A DNA stretch of 64,000 nt from Bactericera cockerelli. Lineage: Eukaryota > Arthropoda > Insecta > Hemiptera > Triozidae. The notes under the pieces are model-generated. The model made no database searches and was not told where the DNA came from. It saw only the letters and a list, made by a program, of their open reading frames with translations. Of this stretch, positions 20,664 to 31,768 are shown piece after piece; position 1 is the first letter of the stretch, and every line of letters starts with the position of its first letter. Where the stretch lies: assembly GCA_024516035.1 (NCBI GenBank), contig CM044961.1, forward strand, positions 33,497,453 through 33,561,452, read 5' to 3'. The position numbers and the translations under genes are program-made.

Positions 20664-20938
20664 TTTTTTCACACGGAAAATTCTGTTCCCTCCGTACATG
20701 TGAGGCTGGCATTTCCGGCCCTACCCAGGCTGAGTGAGGTTAATGTGGGTAGCTGGTACGATTCCCAGCGAATGGAGGGTAAAACCCCCGTCCTATCTAC
20801 CTCAAATCAGGACGTTAAAACCAAATAGAATCAATGGACATGAAAAGAGCCTAGACATTGGATCTGGGGGTCCATATAATCCTCTCACCACCCTGATTTA
20901 GGTATCAATACCTATCTCACGGACACGGAATTATTATT
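20664..20938 (+). repeat. SINE A3, head-truncated
   Basis: Starts at CACACGGAAAATTCTGTTCC, has the complete core and the A1-type tail (GACATGAAAAGAGCCTAGAC) to GGACACGGAATTATTATTA. Confidence 0.85.
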
Positions 20939-21370
20939 ACTATCATACTGTCAACATTGGTTGTATGAATTATAATGTATTAGGTACTTATGAGGTATGG
21001 ACAAGTACATTATGTATAACATAATTTTGTGCTGGTTTAAATAATCATTATCTTCTTATCCTCTGTCAAACACAATAAACTCGAGTCCACGGACATGCAC
21101 TAATATCCAAGTGTTTACACAAAGCTCAGGTAATCAGAATCTAATTACCTCCTCTCGTTACCTTGACAACAATCATCGCTGTTACCATGACAACAACCAT
21201 CTCTGTTGCCATGGCAATTACCTCGGTTATGTAAACAAACGCGATGCGAGTATTTGGCAATATCCCTCAAGTCGAATGGACGTACGAAAGATGGCAATCT
21301 ATCAAACTGTAACTCATTCGTCTTTCTGATGTATGGCTAGAAGAGGTTCCTGTCTGTTATCTTATGTATA
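20939..21370. other. Unassigned intronic stretch
   Basis: A short local repeat (CATGACAACAACCATC, CATGGCAATTACC) occurs at 21165-21230. No gene recognised. Confidence 0.4.
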
Positions 21371-21661
21371 CCGGGTGTCCAACTGTCCACGTTTTATTTT
21401 AGAAAAAAATCAGAATCAATTCTAGGAGACACCCTAGTACAAAAAATTTCTTAGACCATTTTTCGAAATGTGCGCTCTAACGGAGATACAAACAAAATAA
21501 TAACTCAAGTTTTGAAAGCAAATAGGTACAAAATGTTAGGTATTTTGAGTGTTTCCTTGGAAAATTTACTTAATAATTATCATAAAAAAAGACATGAGAA
21601 CCAGTATTACTCATTTTCAACAAGTTCTAGTTTATTTTTCAGGTGGAAACTTTTTTTCGAG

Positions 21662-21692
<31 letters not shown>

Positions 21693-21788
21693 CATTTTTC
21701 GAAAAATTACCTGAGATTATTTTATTCTTAGAATGTCTCCTGGAGTTGATTCTAAAATTTTCTAAAAAAACAAAACATGGACACCCTG
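21371..21788. mobile_element. MITE with GGGTGTCC ends and TA duplication
   Basis: Left end CCGGGTGTCCAACTGTCCAC and right end reverse complement CAGGGTGTCCATGTTTTGTT. The subterminal AGGAGACA and TGATTCT-type motifs are also inverted. TA lies on both sides. A long poly-T is internal. No transposase. Confidence 0.7.
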
Positions 21789-21972
21789 TATGTACCAGTT
21801 CATATACACATACATATGTATATTGTATATACATAGGTATGTTATTACCTAGTACATTATTTGGCCTGTGAGTCAAGGACCCTAGCGATACGTGAAGACT
21901 CCGGCCAGAAGTAGATATAAATTATTTGGTAGGTAATTGATACGCTCGTTATTTAGCCATGTATTCTCAACA

Positions 21973-22006
21973 GGATGTTTGTTTACTTTTGGGTTTACCA
22001 ATTCTG
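21973..22006 (+). repeat. 34-bp direct repeat, first copy
   Basis: An exact 34-bp match (starts GGATGTTTGTTTAC, ends TACCAATTCTG) recurs at 22277-22310. A SINE B copy lies between them. Confidence 0.9.
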
Positions 22007-22078
22007 AAATCCTTCTATGTAGTTACGTCTTTAGTAACGGTGATTTTTTATTATTAGGTATTATTTTATTTCTTTAAT

Positions 22079-22276
22079 GTCGCTTTCAACTGCATGATCA
22101 CATCACGACTGAGGTGTCACCCTCCATTCGCAGGAAACTCACAAACCTGCTATCCACATTAACCTCACCCAGCCTGGTTTGGGCCGGAATGCCAGCATCA
22201 CGAAGACTTCACCTCGCTGGACGTTGCTTAACTTCGGTGATCCTACGGGTGCATTCAACGCGCCATCGATGTTGGC
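22079..22276 (-). repeat. SINE B5, near full length
   Basis: GTCGCTTTCAACTGCATGAT, CTCACCCAGCCTGGTTTGGG, then the antisense 5S-like head (ACGTTGCTTAACTTCGGTGA) to GCGCCATCGATGTTGGC. Confidence 0.85.
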
Positions 22277-22310
22277 GGATGTTTGTTTACTTTTGGGTTT
22301 ACCAATTCTG
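22277..22310 (+). repeat. 34-bp direct repeat, second copy
   Basis: Identical to 21973-22006. It starts directly at the end of SINE B5. Confidence 0.9.
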
Positions 22311-22818
22311 TAACTTACTGTTGGTTTTGGTCACAGTTTTGACCATGGAGGTAGAAGTAATAGAGAAGTTATAACGTATATCTCATGTGTAATAAATCTG
22401 TCCTATAACAAAACTATCCAATATGGTATTACCTTCAAAAGTATAATATTATAAGAAGAAAAATCGATTTGTTATTTTTGTGATTTCCTCTGTGTTAAAA
22501 CAAACCAAGATGGCCGATTTTAGGGGACAGATTCGAGGTACTACGAGTTCTCTAAAGCAATAGGCATTGACAGTGCTATCATAGCTTCCCTTTGTACTTT
22601 CTTTACTCCCTCTTTTGGAAGTGTTTGCGTTACTTTCGGAACAGTCTGTAGCTCAGACACACAAGTGTCTGCCCTACTTTTGATACAGCGTGTAGGTAAT
22701 TAATACGGACTCGCCTGGTCTGGCAGGAAGCATACTTTACTTGGCATGTCTTCACCGACCAATGACCAAGAGCCCCGATACCGTATGGTCCTTGCTTCGG
22801 CTACTGTGTGCCTCGTAT
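22311..22818. other. Unassigned intronic stretch
   Basis: Moderate complexity and no clear repeat family. Short frames here lack recognisable motifs or supported splice sites. Confidence 0.35.
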
Positions 22819-22965
22819 AATAATAATAGCGCCTTATTTATATACTACCCGATTAGGACTTCTGAGTCCCATTATTCCAGCAGTAAGTCCAAAACGTATT
22901 GTGTGGTCAAAATCCCCAATGGGAAGATAACTTGTCATGTCCCGGCTGGCTTTCGAAATCGCGAC
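22819..22965 (-). repeat. SINE F3, head-truncated
   Basis: AGCGCCTTATTTATATACTA, GAGTCCCATTATTCCAGCAG, then ATAACTTGTCATGTCCCGGC and a cut-off B-box. Confidence 0.8.
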
Positions 22966-23404
22966 AAAAGTGTACGAATTTAAGCTAGCTTAAGGTATCT
23001 CAAAACTGGTGGCGGCGAATATAGACCCAAAATTATGTACGGCGATGCCTCATTGTGTAGAGTAGCGTAAAAAAGAAAAGAAAAAGTTCTTGTGACCCGA
23101 AACAGCTTTCGCATTACTGCAGGGCTCTTTATCTTTACATCCATAATGGATTCCATGGCGTTCCCGTGTTAGTGCGAGAACAAAAGCATTTAGTAAAAAC
23201 ATTTCAGTTACTGCTGTGTTTCGAACCATTTAAGGTCGAAACACAGTTTTGAAATTACGATTTTTAATAAATAAAAAAAAAGCCTATACCCTCCTGGATA
23301 CTGGGGTAGAGCCAGTTCCACGTAGAATAATCTAACCATGCTCTTGAATGGTAAACGGCCACAACGGAGTCCGAAAATCGTCCATATCAAGCTGTAAGAA
23401 TCAG
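22966..23404. other. Unassigned intronic stretch
   Basis: Part of a 195-codon antisense frame (23208-23795) lies here, but it runs through a MITE and shows no domain. Nothing else recognised. Confidence 0.35.
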
Positions 23405-23600
23405 GATCAGTATTGAAGGGAAAAAATTCCAGGTCCAATTTGCTCCTTAGAAGAGAAAATAACCTCTCTACAAGAAAAACCAGGGTAGAGAAAATTCCTT
23501 TGCCTAATTTACCTCTTTTTAGTGAAAATAACATCTTAAGAAAAACCTGGTTAGAAGAGATAAAATTTTCAGTCCCTTGAGTTCTGCAATATCCAGACTG
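23405..23600 (-). mobile_element. TATAAGAGA-type MITE, one clear end
   Basis: The right end, read on the minus strand, is CAGTCTGGATATTGCAGAAC followed by CTCAAGGGACTG, matching the family start at 55344. TA follows at 23601. The left end is decayed. Confidence 0.5.
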
Positions 23601-24428
23601 TATTAGGGTGGATGGATCAAAAGTAAATTCTCTTTCATCTGGGTTAAAGAGACCCTCATTTAGAACCTGTTCTCCTAGGTCCTTTGAAAGACAGTGTAAC
23701 CTGTTTTCTGTTAAAAGGTTACAGAGTTCCCTAGTCCTTGGCATGGCAGAGAGACGATAGCAAGATCCTCCCCGACTTGATCGAAGAGAAAGCACTTGAT
23801 CGATTCTAGGATATCAACATATCACCTAATTGATTCCAGGAACTAGAATTAGGATAACTCGGGGCGGAGGAACCTGTTGTAGTTTCCTGGAATTGGAGAT
23901 TGCGATTCTAAAATATTTTTGGGTCAGGTGCACTGGGGTCTATATTTTGAAAAGGATAGAATATTATACAGAGTGTCTTCTGTAGATCTTTTTCCAAACT
24001 TAATGGGTCAGCATGTAGACAGGAGGATTTTTTTCCTTTGGTGAAATTGGTGAATTTTTGAAAAAAACCCTGTATTGGAGTCAGGTGCTCTATGGTCTAA
24101 ATCTTGAGGATAGCTTTAGGATAGAATGTTTGTATCTTTTGTGAAGCATACCGTTTGTATTGGATTTTAAAATGTTTCTATCAAATTCTATCCTTTGTAT
24201 ACGGTGGAATTACTTGTATAATGTTTGTATTCTTTGTGTAGGATAACGTTTGTAAAGGATGTACGTATATCCTTTGTAAAGTGAATATTTGTAAAGGATT
24301 TTTGTATGCTTCAGGCATGTGATTGTGGTATGTTAGCGTAATATTCTACCTGTGAAGAAGGGGAGGAACCCTGATCCTTGTGATTGTGGAACCTGCCAGT
24401 CAGTGGTGGATCTGAGGTAATACTAGTA
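23601..24428. other. Unassigned stretch with a TTTGTAAAGGAT short repeat
   Basis: Between 24120 and 24310 the words TTTGTA, AGGATA and GTAAAGGAT recur many times without a fixed period. No gene recognised. Confidence 0.4.
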
Positions 24429-24748
24429 ATTATTATCTGACCTGGTTGCAGGGTTCTCAGTTAAACCCTTACAAATAACACTGCGACCGAATTAGATCTA
24501 TTGTGACCAGTTCAGTTGTTGGTTTTAACGTCCTGATTAAGGTAGATAGTCAGGACGGAGGTTCTATACTCCATTCGCTGGGAATTGTACCAGCAACCCA
24601 CAGTAACCTCACTAAGCCTGAGTAGGGCCGGAAGCCTGACGTGTTTCGAGTGAACAGGATTTTCTTCGAAAAGTCTGCCTCAATCGGGGATCGAACTCGG
24701 GATCTCTGGACTACGGGCACTAGTGTCAACCGTCACTCCACAAAGGCT
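24429..24748 (-). repeat. SINE A4, full length, second tail type
   Basis: Tail ATTATCTGACCTGGTTGCAG and AACCCTTACAAATAACACTG, core CAGTAACCTCACTAAGCCTG, then the head with GGGATCGAACTCGGGATC and TCACTCCACAAAGGC. Confidence 0.8.
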
Positions 24749-24867
24749 GACTTAACACTAGTTTGTAAAGATACAATTTCGCTGGTTCCACCCACCTGAC
24801 ATGGTGGACAGTAAAGGCCTCACAATTGGAGTTTTGGGATTTTTTCAGTTCCACTCCCTCGTACCTA

Positions 24868-26849
24868 ACCCACTTCAATGGATAGTAGGGGGCAGGGATC
24901 CACCAAAAAGGGTCTCAAGGATATTTTGAGATCACTAGATCCCCGGATCTATCACCTTTATTCCTGCTCTTAACTTCGCCACTGGTCCTGCACAAGTCCT
25001 GTGGTACCCAACTCAGTGGATAGTAGAGACCCTGCATAGAGGGTCTCAGGATATTTTGAGCTCACGAGATCCTCGGATCTACCACCTTCTTCCTAATCTT
25101 AACTTCGTCACTGGTTGCACACAAGTCCTCTGGTATCTACCTCAGTGGATAGTAGAGACCCTATAAAGAGGGTCTCAGGATATTCTGAGCTCACTAGATC
25201 CCCGGATCCACCACCTTCTTCCTTCTCTTAACTTCGCCACTGGTTGCACACAAGTCCTCTAGTATCTACCTCATTGGATAGCAGAGACCCTATAAAGAGG
25301 GTCGCAGGATATTCTGAGCTCACTAGATCCTCGGATCCACTACCTTTTTCCTTCTCTTAACTTCGCCACTGGTCCTGCACAAGTCCTCTGGTATCTAACT
25401 CAGTGAGAGACTCTTCCTTCTCTTAACTTCGCCACTGGTTGCACACAAGTCCTCTGGTATCTACCTCAGTGGATAGCAGAGACCCTATAAAGAGGGTCTC
25501 AGGATATTCTGAGCTCACTAGATCCCCGGATCTATCACCTTTATTCCTGCTCTTAACTTCGCCACTGGTCCTGCACAAGTCCTCTGGTATCTAACTCAGT
25601 GAGAGACTCTTCCTTCTCTTAACTTCGCCACTGGTTGCACACAAGTCCTCTGGTATCTACCTCAGTGGATAGCAGAGACCCTATAAAGAGGGTCTCAGGA
25701 TATTCTGAGCTCACTAGATCCCCGGATCCACCACCTTCTTCCTTCTCCTAACTTCGTCACTGATCCTGCACAAGTCCTGTGGTACCCAACTCAGTGGATA
25801 GTAGAGACCCTATAAAGAGGGTCTCAGGATATTCTGAGCTCACTAGATCCTCGGATCTTCCTTCTCTTAACTTCGCCACTGGTTCATAAGTGCTCTGGTA
25901 TCTACACCTCAGTGTATAGTAGAGACCCTATAAAGAGGGTCTCAGGATATTCTGAGCTCACGAGATCCTCGGATCTACCACCTTCTTCCTAATCTTAACT
26001 TCGCCACTGGTCCTGCACAAGTGCTGTGGTATCTACCTCAGTGGATAGTAGAGACCCTATACAGAGGGTCTCCGGATATTCTGAGCTCACTAGATCATCG
26101 GATCTTCCTTCTCTTAACTTCGCCACTGGTTGAACACACAAGTCCTCTGGTATCTAACTCAGTGGATAGCAGAGACCCTATAAAGAGGGTCCCCGGATAT
26201 TCTGAGCTCACTAGATCCCCGGATCTACCCCTTCTTCCTTCTCTTAACTTCGCCACTGGTTGAACACACAAGTCCTCTGGTATCTAACTCAGTGTATAGT
26301 AGAGACACTACATAGAGGGTCTCAGGATATTCTGAGCTCACTAGATCCTCGGATCTTCCTAATCTTAACTTCGCCACTGGTCCTGCACACAAGTCCTCTG
26401 GTATCTAACTCAGTGTATAGTAGAGACACTACATAGAGGGTCTCAGGATATTCTGAGCTCACTAGATCCTCGGATCTTCCTTCTTTTAACTTCGCCACTG
26501 GTTGAACACACAAGTCCTCTGGTATCTAACTCAGTGGATAGCAGAGACCCTATAAAGAGGGTCTCAGGATATTCTGAGCTCACTAGATCCCCGGATCTAT
26601 CACCTTTATTCCTTCTCTTAACTTCGCCACTGGTTGCACTCAAGTCCTGTGGTACCTAACTCAGTGGATAGTAGAGACCCTATAAAAAGAGGGTCTCAGG
26701 ATATTTTGAGCTCACTAGATCCCCGGATCTACCACCATCTTCCTAATCTTAACTTCGCCACTGGTCCTGCACAAGTCCTCTGGTATCTAACTCAGTGGAT
26801 ATAGTAGAGACCCTATAAAGAGGGTCTCAGGATATTTTGAGCTCCTCCT
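24868..26849. repeat. Satellite array, about 129-bp unit, about 15 copies
   Basis: Units run from TCTCAGGATATTCTGAGCTC through TAACTTCGCCACTGGT and CAAGTCCTCTGGTATCTA to GTGGATAGTAGAGACC. Each carries two dyads: GAGACCCT with AGGGTCTC around ATAAAG, and AGATCC with GGATCT around CC. Two short partial units (near 25405 and 25598) recur in a larger repeat of roughly 190 bp, a higher-order pattern. Open frames here only reflect the period (129 is divisible by 3). Confidence 0.9.
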
Positions 26850-27169
26850 CGGTCGAGAAATTACAGGCGGGAGACCTGACAGGTAACCAGGTGTCCTTGA
26901 GGATATACCGGGAAGAAGAGAAGAGGAAGTACTCTGCATGATGGGGACTCTACAATACTCCTCTGTTGCAGGTCGGAGACTTTTACAATACTTCTTTGCT
27001 GTAATAATAATAATGAATTTTATTATTTATCTACAATGTTTAAATATTTATTAATTTCCCTCTAAGTACTATGTGTACTTTTAGGGAAATTTATAAATAT
27101 TTATAAATATTCTCAAATTGAGGATAGTTTACGGTACATAAGATAAAAACATATTTTAAATACTATTCT
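26850..27169. other. Unassigned stretch after the satellite
   Basis: No repeat family or gene recognised. A TTTATAAATATTTATAAATA run occurs near 27090. Confidence 0.4.
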
Positions 27170-27431
27170 GCCAGCGTCGATGGCATGTTGAATACACCGG
27201 TTCCCTTCAGAACACCGAAGTTAAGCGACATCCAGCGAGGTTAAGACTTGGATGGGTGACCATTCAAATTCTAATTCTCGTGACGCTGGCTTTTCCCGGC
27301 CCCACTCAGGCTGGGTGAGGTCAATGTGAGTAGCAGGTTTGTGAGTTTGCTGCGAATGGAGGGTAAAACCCGATCGTGATATGACCATGGCAGTTGAAAG
27401 CGACGTTAAACCCCACTTAAAAAAAAAAAAA
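27170..27431 (+). repeat. SINE B6, full-length 5S-derived SINE with poly-A
   Basis: Head GCCAGCGTCGATGGCATGTT, ATACACCGGTTCCC, ACCGAAGTTAAGCGACAT, CTTGGATGGGTGACC is a clear 5S rRNA relative, including its internal promoter region. Then GGCTGGGTGAGGTCAATGTG core, tail ATATGACCATGGCAGTTG and GACGTTAAACCCCAC, and poly-A. It is the best copy in the window. Confidence 0.9.
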
Positions 27432-27459
27432 TACTATTCTAAGAGTAGTGCTTAAGAGT

Positions 27460-27695
27460 TGTTGTTGTTGTTTTAGCCAGCTTGGCTACAGCTGGAGGGG
27501 TGAGTGACGGTCTTCAGCCAACTTTATTTCAAAGTTGGCTCGTCCTGAACCACATATTTCTATGTGCGATCACCCATCATGAGGACTTGGACTTTTATTT
27601 ATAAGTCGTTAAACCCATAGGAAGCAGCAAGCTAGCCTGGCTTGTAAGGGTTGGCTAGTCTGTTCTCTGTTTATAGTCCTCTACCGAGACAACTG
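27460..27695 (+). repeat. Diverged relative of repeat family K
   Basis: Carries TTGTAAGGGTTGGCTAGTC and TTCTCTGTTTATAGTCCTCT followed by ACCGAGACAACTGCTT. The second resembles one unit of the K minisatellite (CTCCCTGTTTATAGTCCCCC). Confidence 0.4.
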
Positions 27696-27705
27696 CTTAA
27701 GAGTA

Positions 27706-27797
27706 TTCACCGTGGCAGAGTGAGTTAGCGCGCTAGGCATTGCACGCACGGTGACCTGGGTTCGATCGCCGGCAGGATTTTTCTGCTATGTACCTAC
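27706..27797 (+). repeat. SINE G5, head only
   Basis: CACCGTGGCAGAGTGAGTTA, CATTGCACGCACGGTGACCT, GGGTTCGATCGCC. The tail is absent. Confidence 0.7.
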
Positions 27798-28172
27798 TTG
27801 CCTTAAGACAAACCGATTGGCAAACTTGTTTTAAGACAAACGCAAAAGATGTTCTTAAAAGTCAAATTTAAAATATAACATTCTGTATTTAAATTACAGC
27901 ACCTCCATTTTGGCAACACCTCTGTTCATAGATTTTGACCTTCTCTTTCTCCTTCATAGAATGAAGCGTTCAACTGATTCAAGAGCTGCCAAGACCAATT
28001 TCTGCCTCTACTCTTACCTTTTTCTTATCATGGGTCCTTTTGATAGTAATATTATTACTATCCCAATTATTAACATCAAAGCTTCCTGTTCTATTTTAAG
28101 ATAATGGGTACATTATCTAACTATCACAATTATTACCATCAAAGCTTCACCTTCTATTTTATTAATAAAAAC
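27798..28172. other. Unassigned intronic stretch with a short duplication
   Basis: The segment ATCAAAGCTTC(A)C and ATTTTA(A)GATAATGGGTACA-type words recur at 28073, 28137 and 28400. No gene recognised; the 64-codon frame here has no motif. Confidence 0.35.
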
Positions 28173-28400
28173 GTGCACTGGTAGTCAAGTGGATAACGCG
28201 CTAGTCTGGTAATCCAGGTAGCGTAGGGATCCGTTGGTTCGAATCCCACCCAGTGCACGAATTTTTACTCATTCATTTGAGTTGGTGACCACATAATAAT
28301 AAGACTCTGAGGGAGTCTGAGGGTTATGTGGTAGAAAATGCTTTGAGCATCAACCTCGCCTGGTGGTTACCTTCCACTAAAGAGTATTATTAGTATTATT
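28173..28400 (+). repeat. SINE D2, full length
   Basis: GTGCACTGGTAGTCAAGTGG, TAGTCTGGTAATCCAGGTAG, TTGGTTCGAATCCCACCCAG, then GTGACCACATAATAATAAGA and CTTCCACTAAAGAGTATTAT. Confidence 0.85.
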
Positions 28401-28872
28401 TTAAGATAATGGGTAGGTACATTATGTATCAAAACCTTGAATCCAATAAGTGAAACCCTCGCACTTGTTAGCTCAATGCGAAAGACATTAGACATTATAG
28501 TGTCGTGATGTACAATTGTACTTGTGGGCAGGTAATTGTTAATTAATTGAACGTATGTACCATCGCTCCAGTGTGTACCATTCTAACTTACCTCGCTGGA
28601 GATCCTGGCTTACCATCGCTCCAGCCAGTTTTTAAAGCAGACAAATTGAAAGCTCCTAAATTTCTCAAATTTTAATAATGTTTTTACAAGTGAAATTTAT
28701 TTACATAAACACCACACAATACACCACACACCGGGCATGGAAAGGAGCCCAGAAAATTGCTTCTGGGCGTCCAAAGGGGTTAATACCCCATCAATCCTTC
28801 CACCACCAGAACCATCATGGACACGGAAAGTAAGTTAATGCCAGCCTCACGTGTTCGTTATTATTCTAATCA
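28401..28872. other. Unassigned stretch with SINE A tail remnants
   Basis: 28730-28830 contains CATGGAAAGGAGCCCAGAAA and GCGTCCAAAGGGGTTAATAC, a diverged A1-type tail. A short duplication of CCATCGCTCCAG occurs at 28560 and 28612. Confidence 0.4.
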
Positions 28873-29198
28873 GCCTCCGTGGCATGAAGGTTGAGACGTA
28901 GTCCAGAGATCTTGAGTTCGATCCCCCGTTGGGGCAGAATTTTCGAAGGAAATTCTGTTCCCTCCAAACACGTGAGGCTGGCATTTCCGGACCTATACCC
29001 TGGCTGGGTGAGGTTAAAGTGCTGTTACGATTCCCAGCAAACGGAGTGTTAAAACCCCTTCCTGACTATCTATCTCAATCTGGACGTTAAAACCAAATAG
29101 AATCAACTGGTCACAATAGATCTGATTAGGTCGCAGTGTTAATTGTAAGGGTTTCACCCAAAACCCTGCAATCAGGTCAGATAACAATCATTATTATT
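28873..29198 (+). repeat. SINE A5, full length, second tail type
   Basis: GCCTCCGTGGCATGAAGG head, TGAGTTCGATCCCCCGTTGG, core with CTGGCTGGGTGAGGTTAAAG, tail CACAATAGATCTGATTAGGT to CAGGTCAGATAACAATC. Confidence 0.85.
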
Positions 29199-29485
29199 GT
29201 CATACAAAAGTATTATCATACGGGGTTAAGTGGCAGAGAATGCCTACGACATTAACTTCACCCCGGATTACAAAACAATTGTAATTAAATATTAATATTG
29301 TTCTTTATTTTTACTTTTCTTATCCTATAATAAAGAAATTATTGTATTTTTTTTTTTTTTTTTTTGTACACATTTCTAAGTTTTTTTTATTAAAAATATT
29401 GTTATTACTTTGTTGTTGGTTGTTTTATAAAAAAAATATATCATAATCATGACTTGAGTGTGATATCTCGTACCTCATACCTACT

Positions 29486-30776
29486 ACATGGGTCATTAAG
29501 TTGTCGAACTAGGTAATAGAGCGCGCCACTAGCGCGCTGTTTGTTTTGAAAACTTTTAGTACTAACGGTCATCAGTCATGTGTTGTGATTTTGTGCCCTG
29601 AAAATTATTTTTCTCTAAGCTACTACAAATTTAGTGAAGTTTCTATTGTTTACTTTTAAAATATGGATAAAAACGAGTTTCGCGTCTTGATCAAACACTG
29701 TTTTTTGATGGGCAAAAGTACTGTGGAAGCGCAAAAATGGTTAATAAAGTGTTATCCAAATGATTGTCCATCAAAAGGAACGATTTGTTGGTGGTATAGA
29801 GAATTTAAAAGTGGTAGAACATCCACCGAAGACAAAGACCGCTCAGGACGTCCTATTGAGGTCGCTCCACCAGAAAACACTCAAAAAATGCTGAAAATCG
29901 TGAGAGCTGATCGCAATGTTAAGTTACAAGAGATAGCTGACACTCTACAGATTTCAAAAAGTACTGTATTTAAAATTTTACATGAATAATTGGGTATGCA
30001 GAAGCTTTTGTCCAAGTGAGTGCCGCGTTTACTGACAGTTGACCAAAAACAACAACGTATTGATGATTCTGAGCATTGTTTGGAGCTGTTTAACAGAGAC
30101 AGAAAGGATTTTTTCCGCCGATATATAACGATGGATGAGACGTGGATACACCACTATACTCCGGAATCGAAAAGAGCGTCAGCCGAATGGACAGGAGAGA
30201 GCGATACCCGACCAAAGCGTCCAAAGACACAAGAATCAGCTGGGAAGGTTATGGCTTCTATATTTTGGGACACAAATGGACTTTTGCTGATTGACTTTCT
30301 CCCAAAAGGTCAGAAGATAAACAGTGACTATTACATTGCCTTATTGGATCGGTTGAATGACGCTATCATACAGAAAAGGCACCACATGGCAAGGGAAAAA
30401 CCACTTTTTCACCAAGACAACGCTCCAATGCACAAGTCAATGAAAACGATGGCAAAATTCAAGGATTTGCGATTTGAATTGCTCCCACATCCCCCTTATT
30501 CACCAGACCTGGCTCCATTTGACTACCACCTGTTCTCAGACCTGAAAAAAGAGCTCCAGGGAAAAAAATTTCGATCCGATGATGAGGTCATAGTCGCTAC
30601 TGAAGCCTATTTTGAGGCAAAAGACAAAAACTTCTACAAAATATAAATCGAAAAATTGGAAAAGCGCTGGAATAATTGTATTACCCTAAATGGAGACTAT
30701 GTTGATGACTAAGGTAAAATTTTGCCAAAAAAACCTTCCTTTCACATTTAGTTCGACGACTTATTGACCCATTGTT
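29486..30776 (+). mobile_element. mariner element with inverted ends, inactive
   Basis: The ends match: 29488-29511 and the reverse complement of 30749-30772 share ATGGGTCA, TAAGT and GTCGAACTA with two mismatches over 24 bp. The exact outer bases and the TA duplication are unclear by eye. The 1.29-kb size suits mariner. Confidence 0.85.
29663..30712 (+). pseudogene. mariner transposase (D,D34D) with in-frame stops
   Basis: Conceptual length is 349 codons, normal for mariner. The N-terminal paired helix-turn-helix region is at residues 1-108 (SKGTICWWYREFKSGRTSTE, EIADTLQISKSTVFKILHE). The catalytic triad lies in TMDETW, HQDNAP and APFDYHLF, with exactly 34 residues between the second and third Asp, plus YSPDLAP. 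Three stops lie in the same frame: TAA at 29987-29989, TGA at 30017-30019 (where Trp is expected before VPRLL) and TAA at 30644-30646. There is no frameshift, so decay is recent but the copy cannot encode a full protein. Family role: cut-and-paste transposition into TA. Confidence 0.9.
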
Positions 30777-30790
30777 ATTCAACAAACAAC

Positions 30791-30938
30791 AAGTTATCGT
30801 ATTTGTGTTAATCACTTTTGTGATACCACAACTATTATCAAACTCGCTTTACTAAATCTACGCTGAAACCGGGACTTGAACCACCGACATCCAGGTTACA
30901 AGTCCGCCGCCTTATCCATCAAGCTACTGAGGTCGGTC
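30791..30938 (-). repeat. SINE E3, full length
   Basis: AGTTATCGTATTTGTGTTAA to CAAGCTACTGAGGTCGGTC, 15 bp past the mariner end. Confidence 0.85.
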
Positions 30939-31562
30939 CTCATACCTATTCAGTAACATTATATTTAACATCAGTACCTGTGGGTGTTTATTATAGTGAT
31001 ACCACATCTCAGATAACTCTTCATTACTTGAAGCACAACCTTGGACAGGATTGCTTGTGAATTCATGTCTAAAAATACCATGGTGGATCATAATAAAATA
31101 ATTATAACTCCTGGTGTTGGCAAGACTGCATTAATAATTCAGTACTGCATACCACTGCATCAATACTGCATCCGACTGCATCAATATTGCATACGAGACA
31201 GCTGGAAATAGCATCTCAGGTATCATGGACATTTTGTGTTGGCTTTAATCTATGTTATCAGTTATCAGTACTATGCACTTACCTTTGTTATGGTTACAGT
31301 CTATGTCAAGGCCGTATTTAGGGAGGGGTCCGGGGTTCCTGGACCCTCCCCCCCCCCCCCGGAAATAAAAAATAAATCATAAAAAAACCTATAAAAAAGG
31401 ACTGTGAACCGAAGTATAATCCGAAGTAAAACCGAAGTAATAGAATTCGGAAAAGTGAAAGATTCTCTTAGTGATGTTGCGCTAGCCACAAAATTTGTGA
31501 AGAGGCCTTGTGCTTCACCACAAAGAAATCATGTTCACATTTATTTATTTTAATTTGGATTT
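30939..31562. other. Unassigned stretch with a hAT-like fragment
   Basis: A CTGCATC/CTGCATA short repeat occurs at 31127-31195. At 31308-31365 AAGGCCGTATTTAGGGAGGG with a poly-C run resembles one end of the 53316 element. No partner end found. Confidence 0.4.
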
Positions 31563-31768
31563 AACGTCGCTTTCAACTGCATGGTCATATCACCACGGGG
31601 TGTTACCCTCCATTGGCAGGAAACACACAAACCTGTTACCCACATTAACCTCACCCAGCCTGGGTTGGGCCGGAATGCTAGCATCACGAAGCCTTCACCT
31701 CGCTGGACGTTTCTTAACTTAGGTGATCCTACGAGAACCTGTGCATTCAACGCGCCATCGACTCTGGC
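31563..31768 (-). repeat. SINE B7, full length
   Basis: AACGTCGCTTTCAACTGCAT, TGGCAGGAAACACACAAACC, CTCACCCAGCCTGGGTTGGG, then antisense 5S-like head to GCGCCATCGACTCTGGC. Confidence 0.9.

Noticed and set aside
23208..23795. 195-codon antisense frame
   Set aside because: It runs through a TATAAGAGA-type MITE, has no recognisable domain and no supported splice sites.
26021..26643. Several open frames in the satellite array
   Set aside because: The unit length is near a multiple of three, so stops are spaced regularly; no domain is visible and frames end at unit variants.
27170..27295. Possible 5S rRNA gene
   Set aside because: The 5S-like part has many differences and is fused to a SINE core, tail and poly-A.
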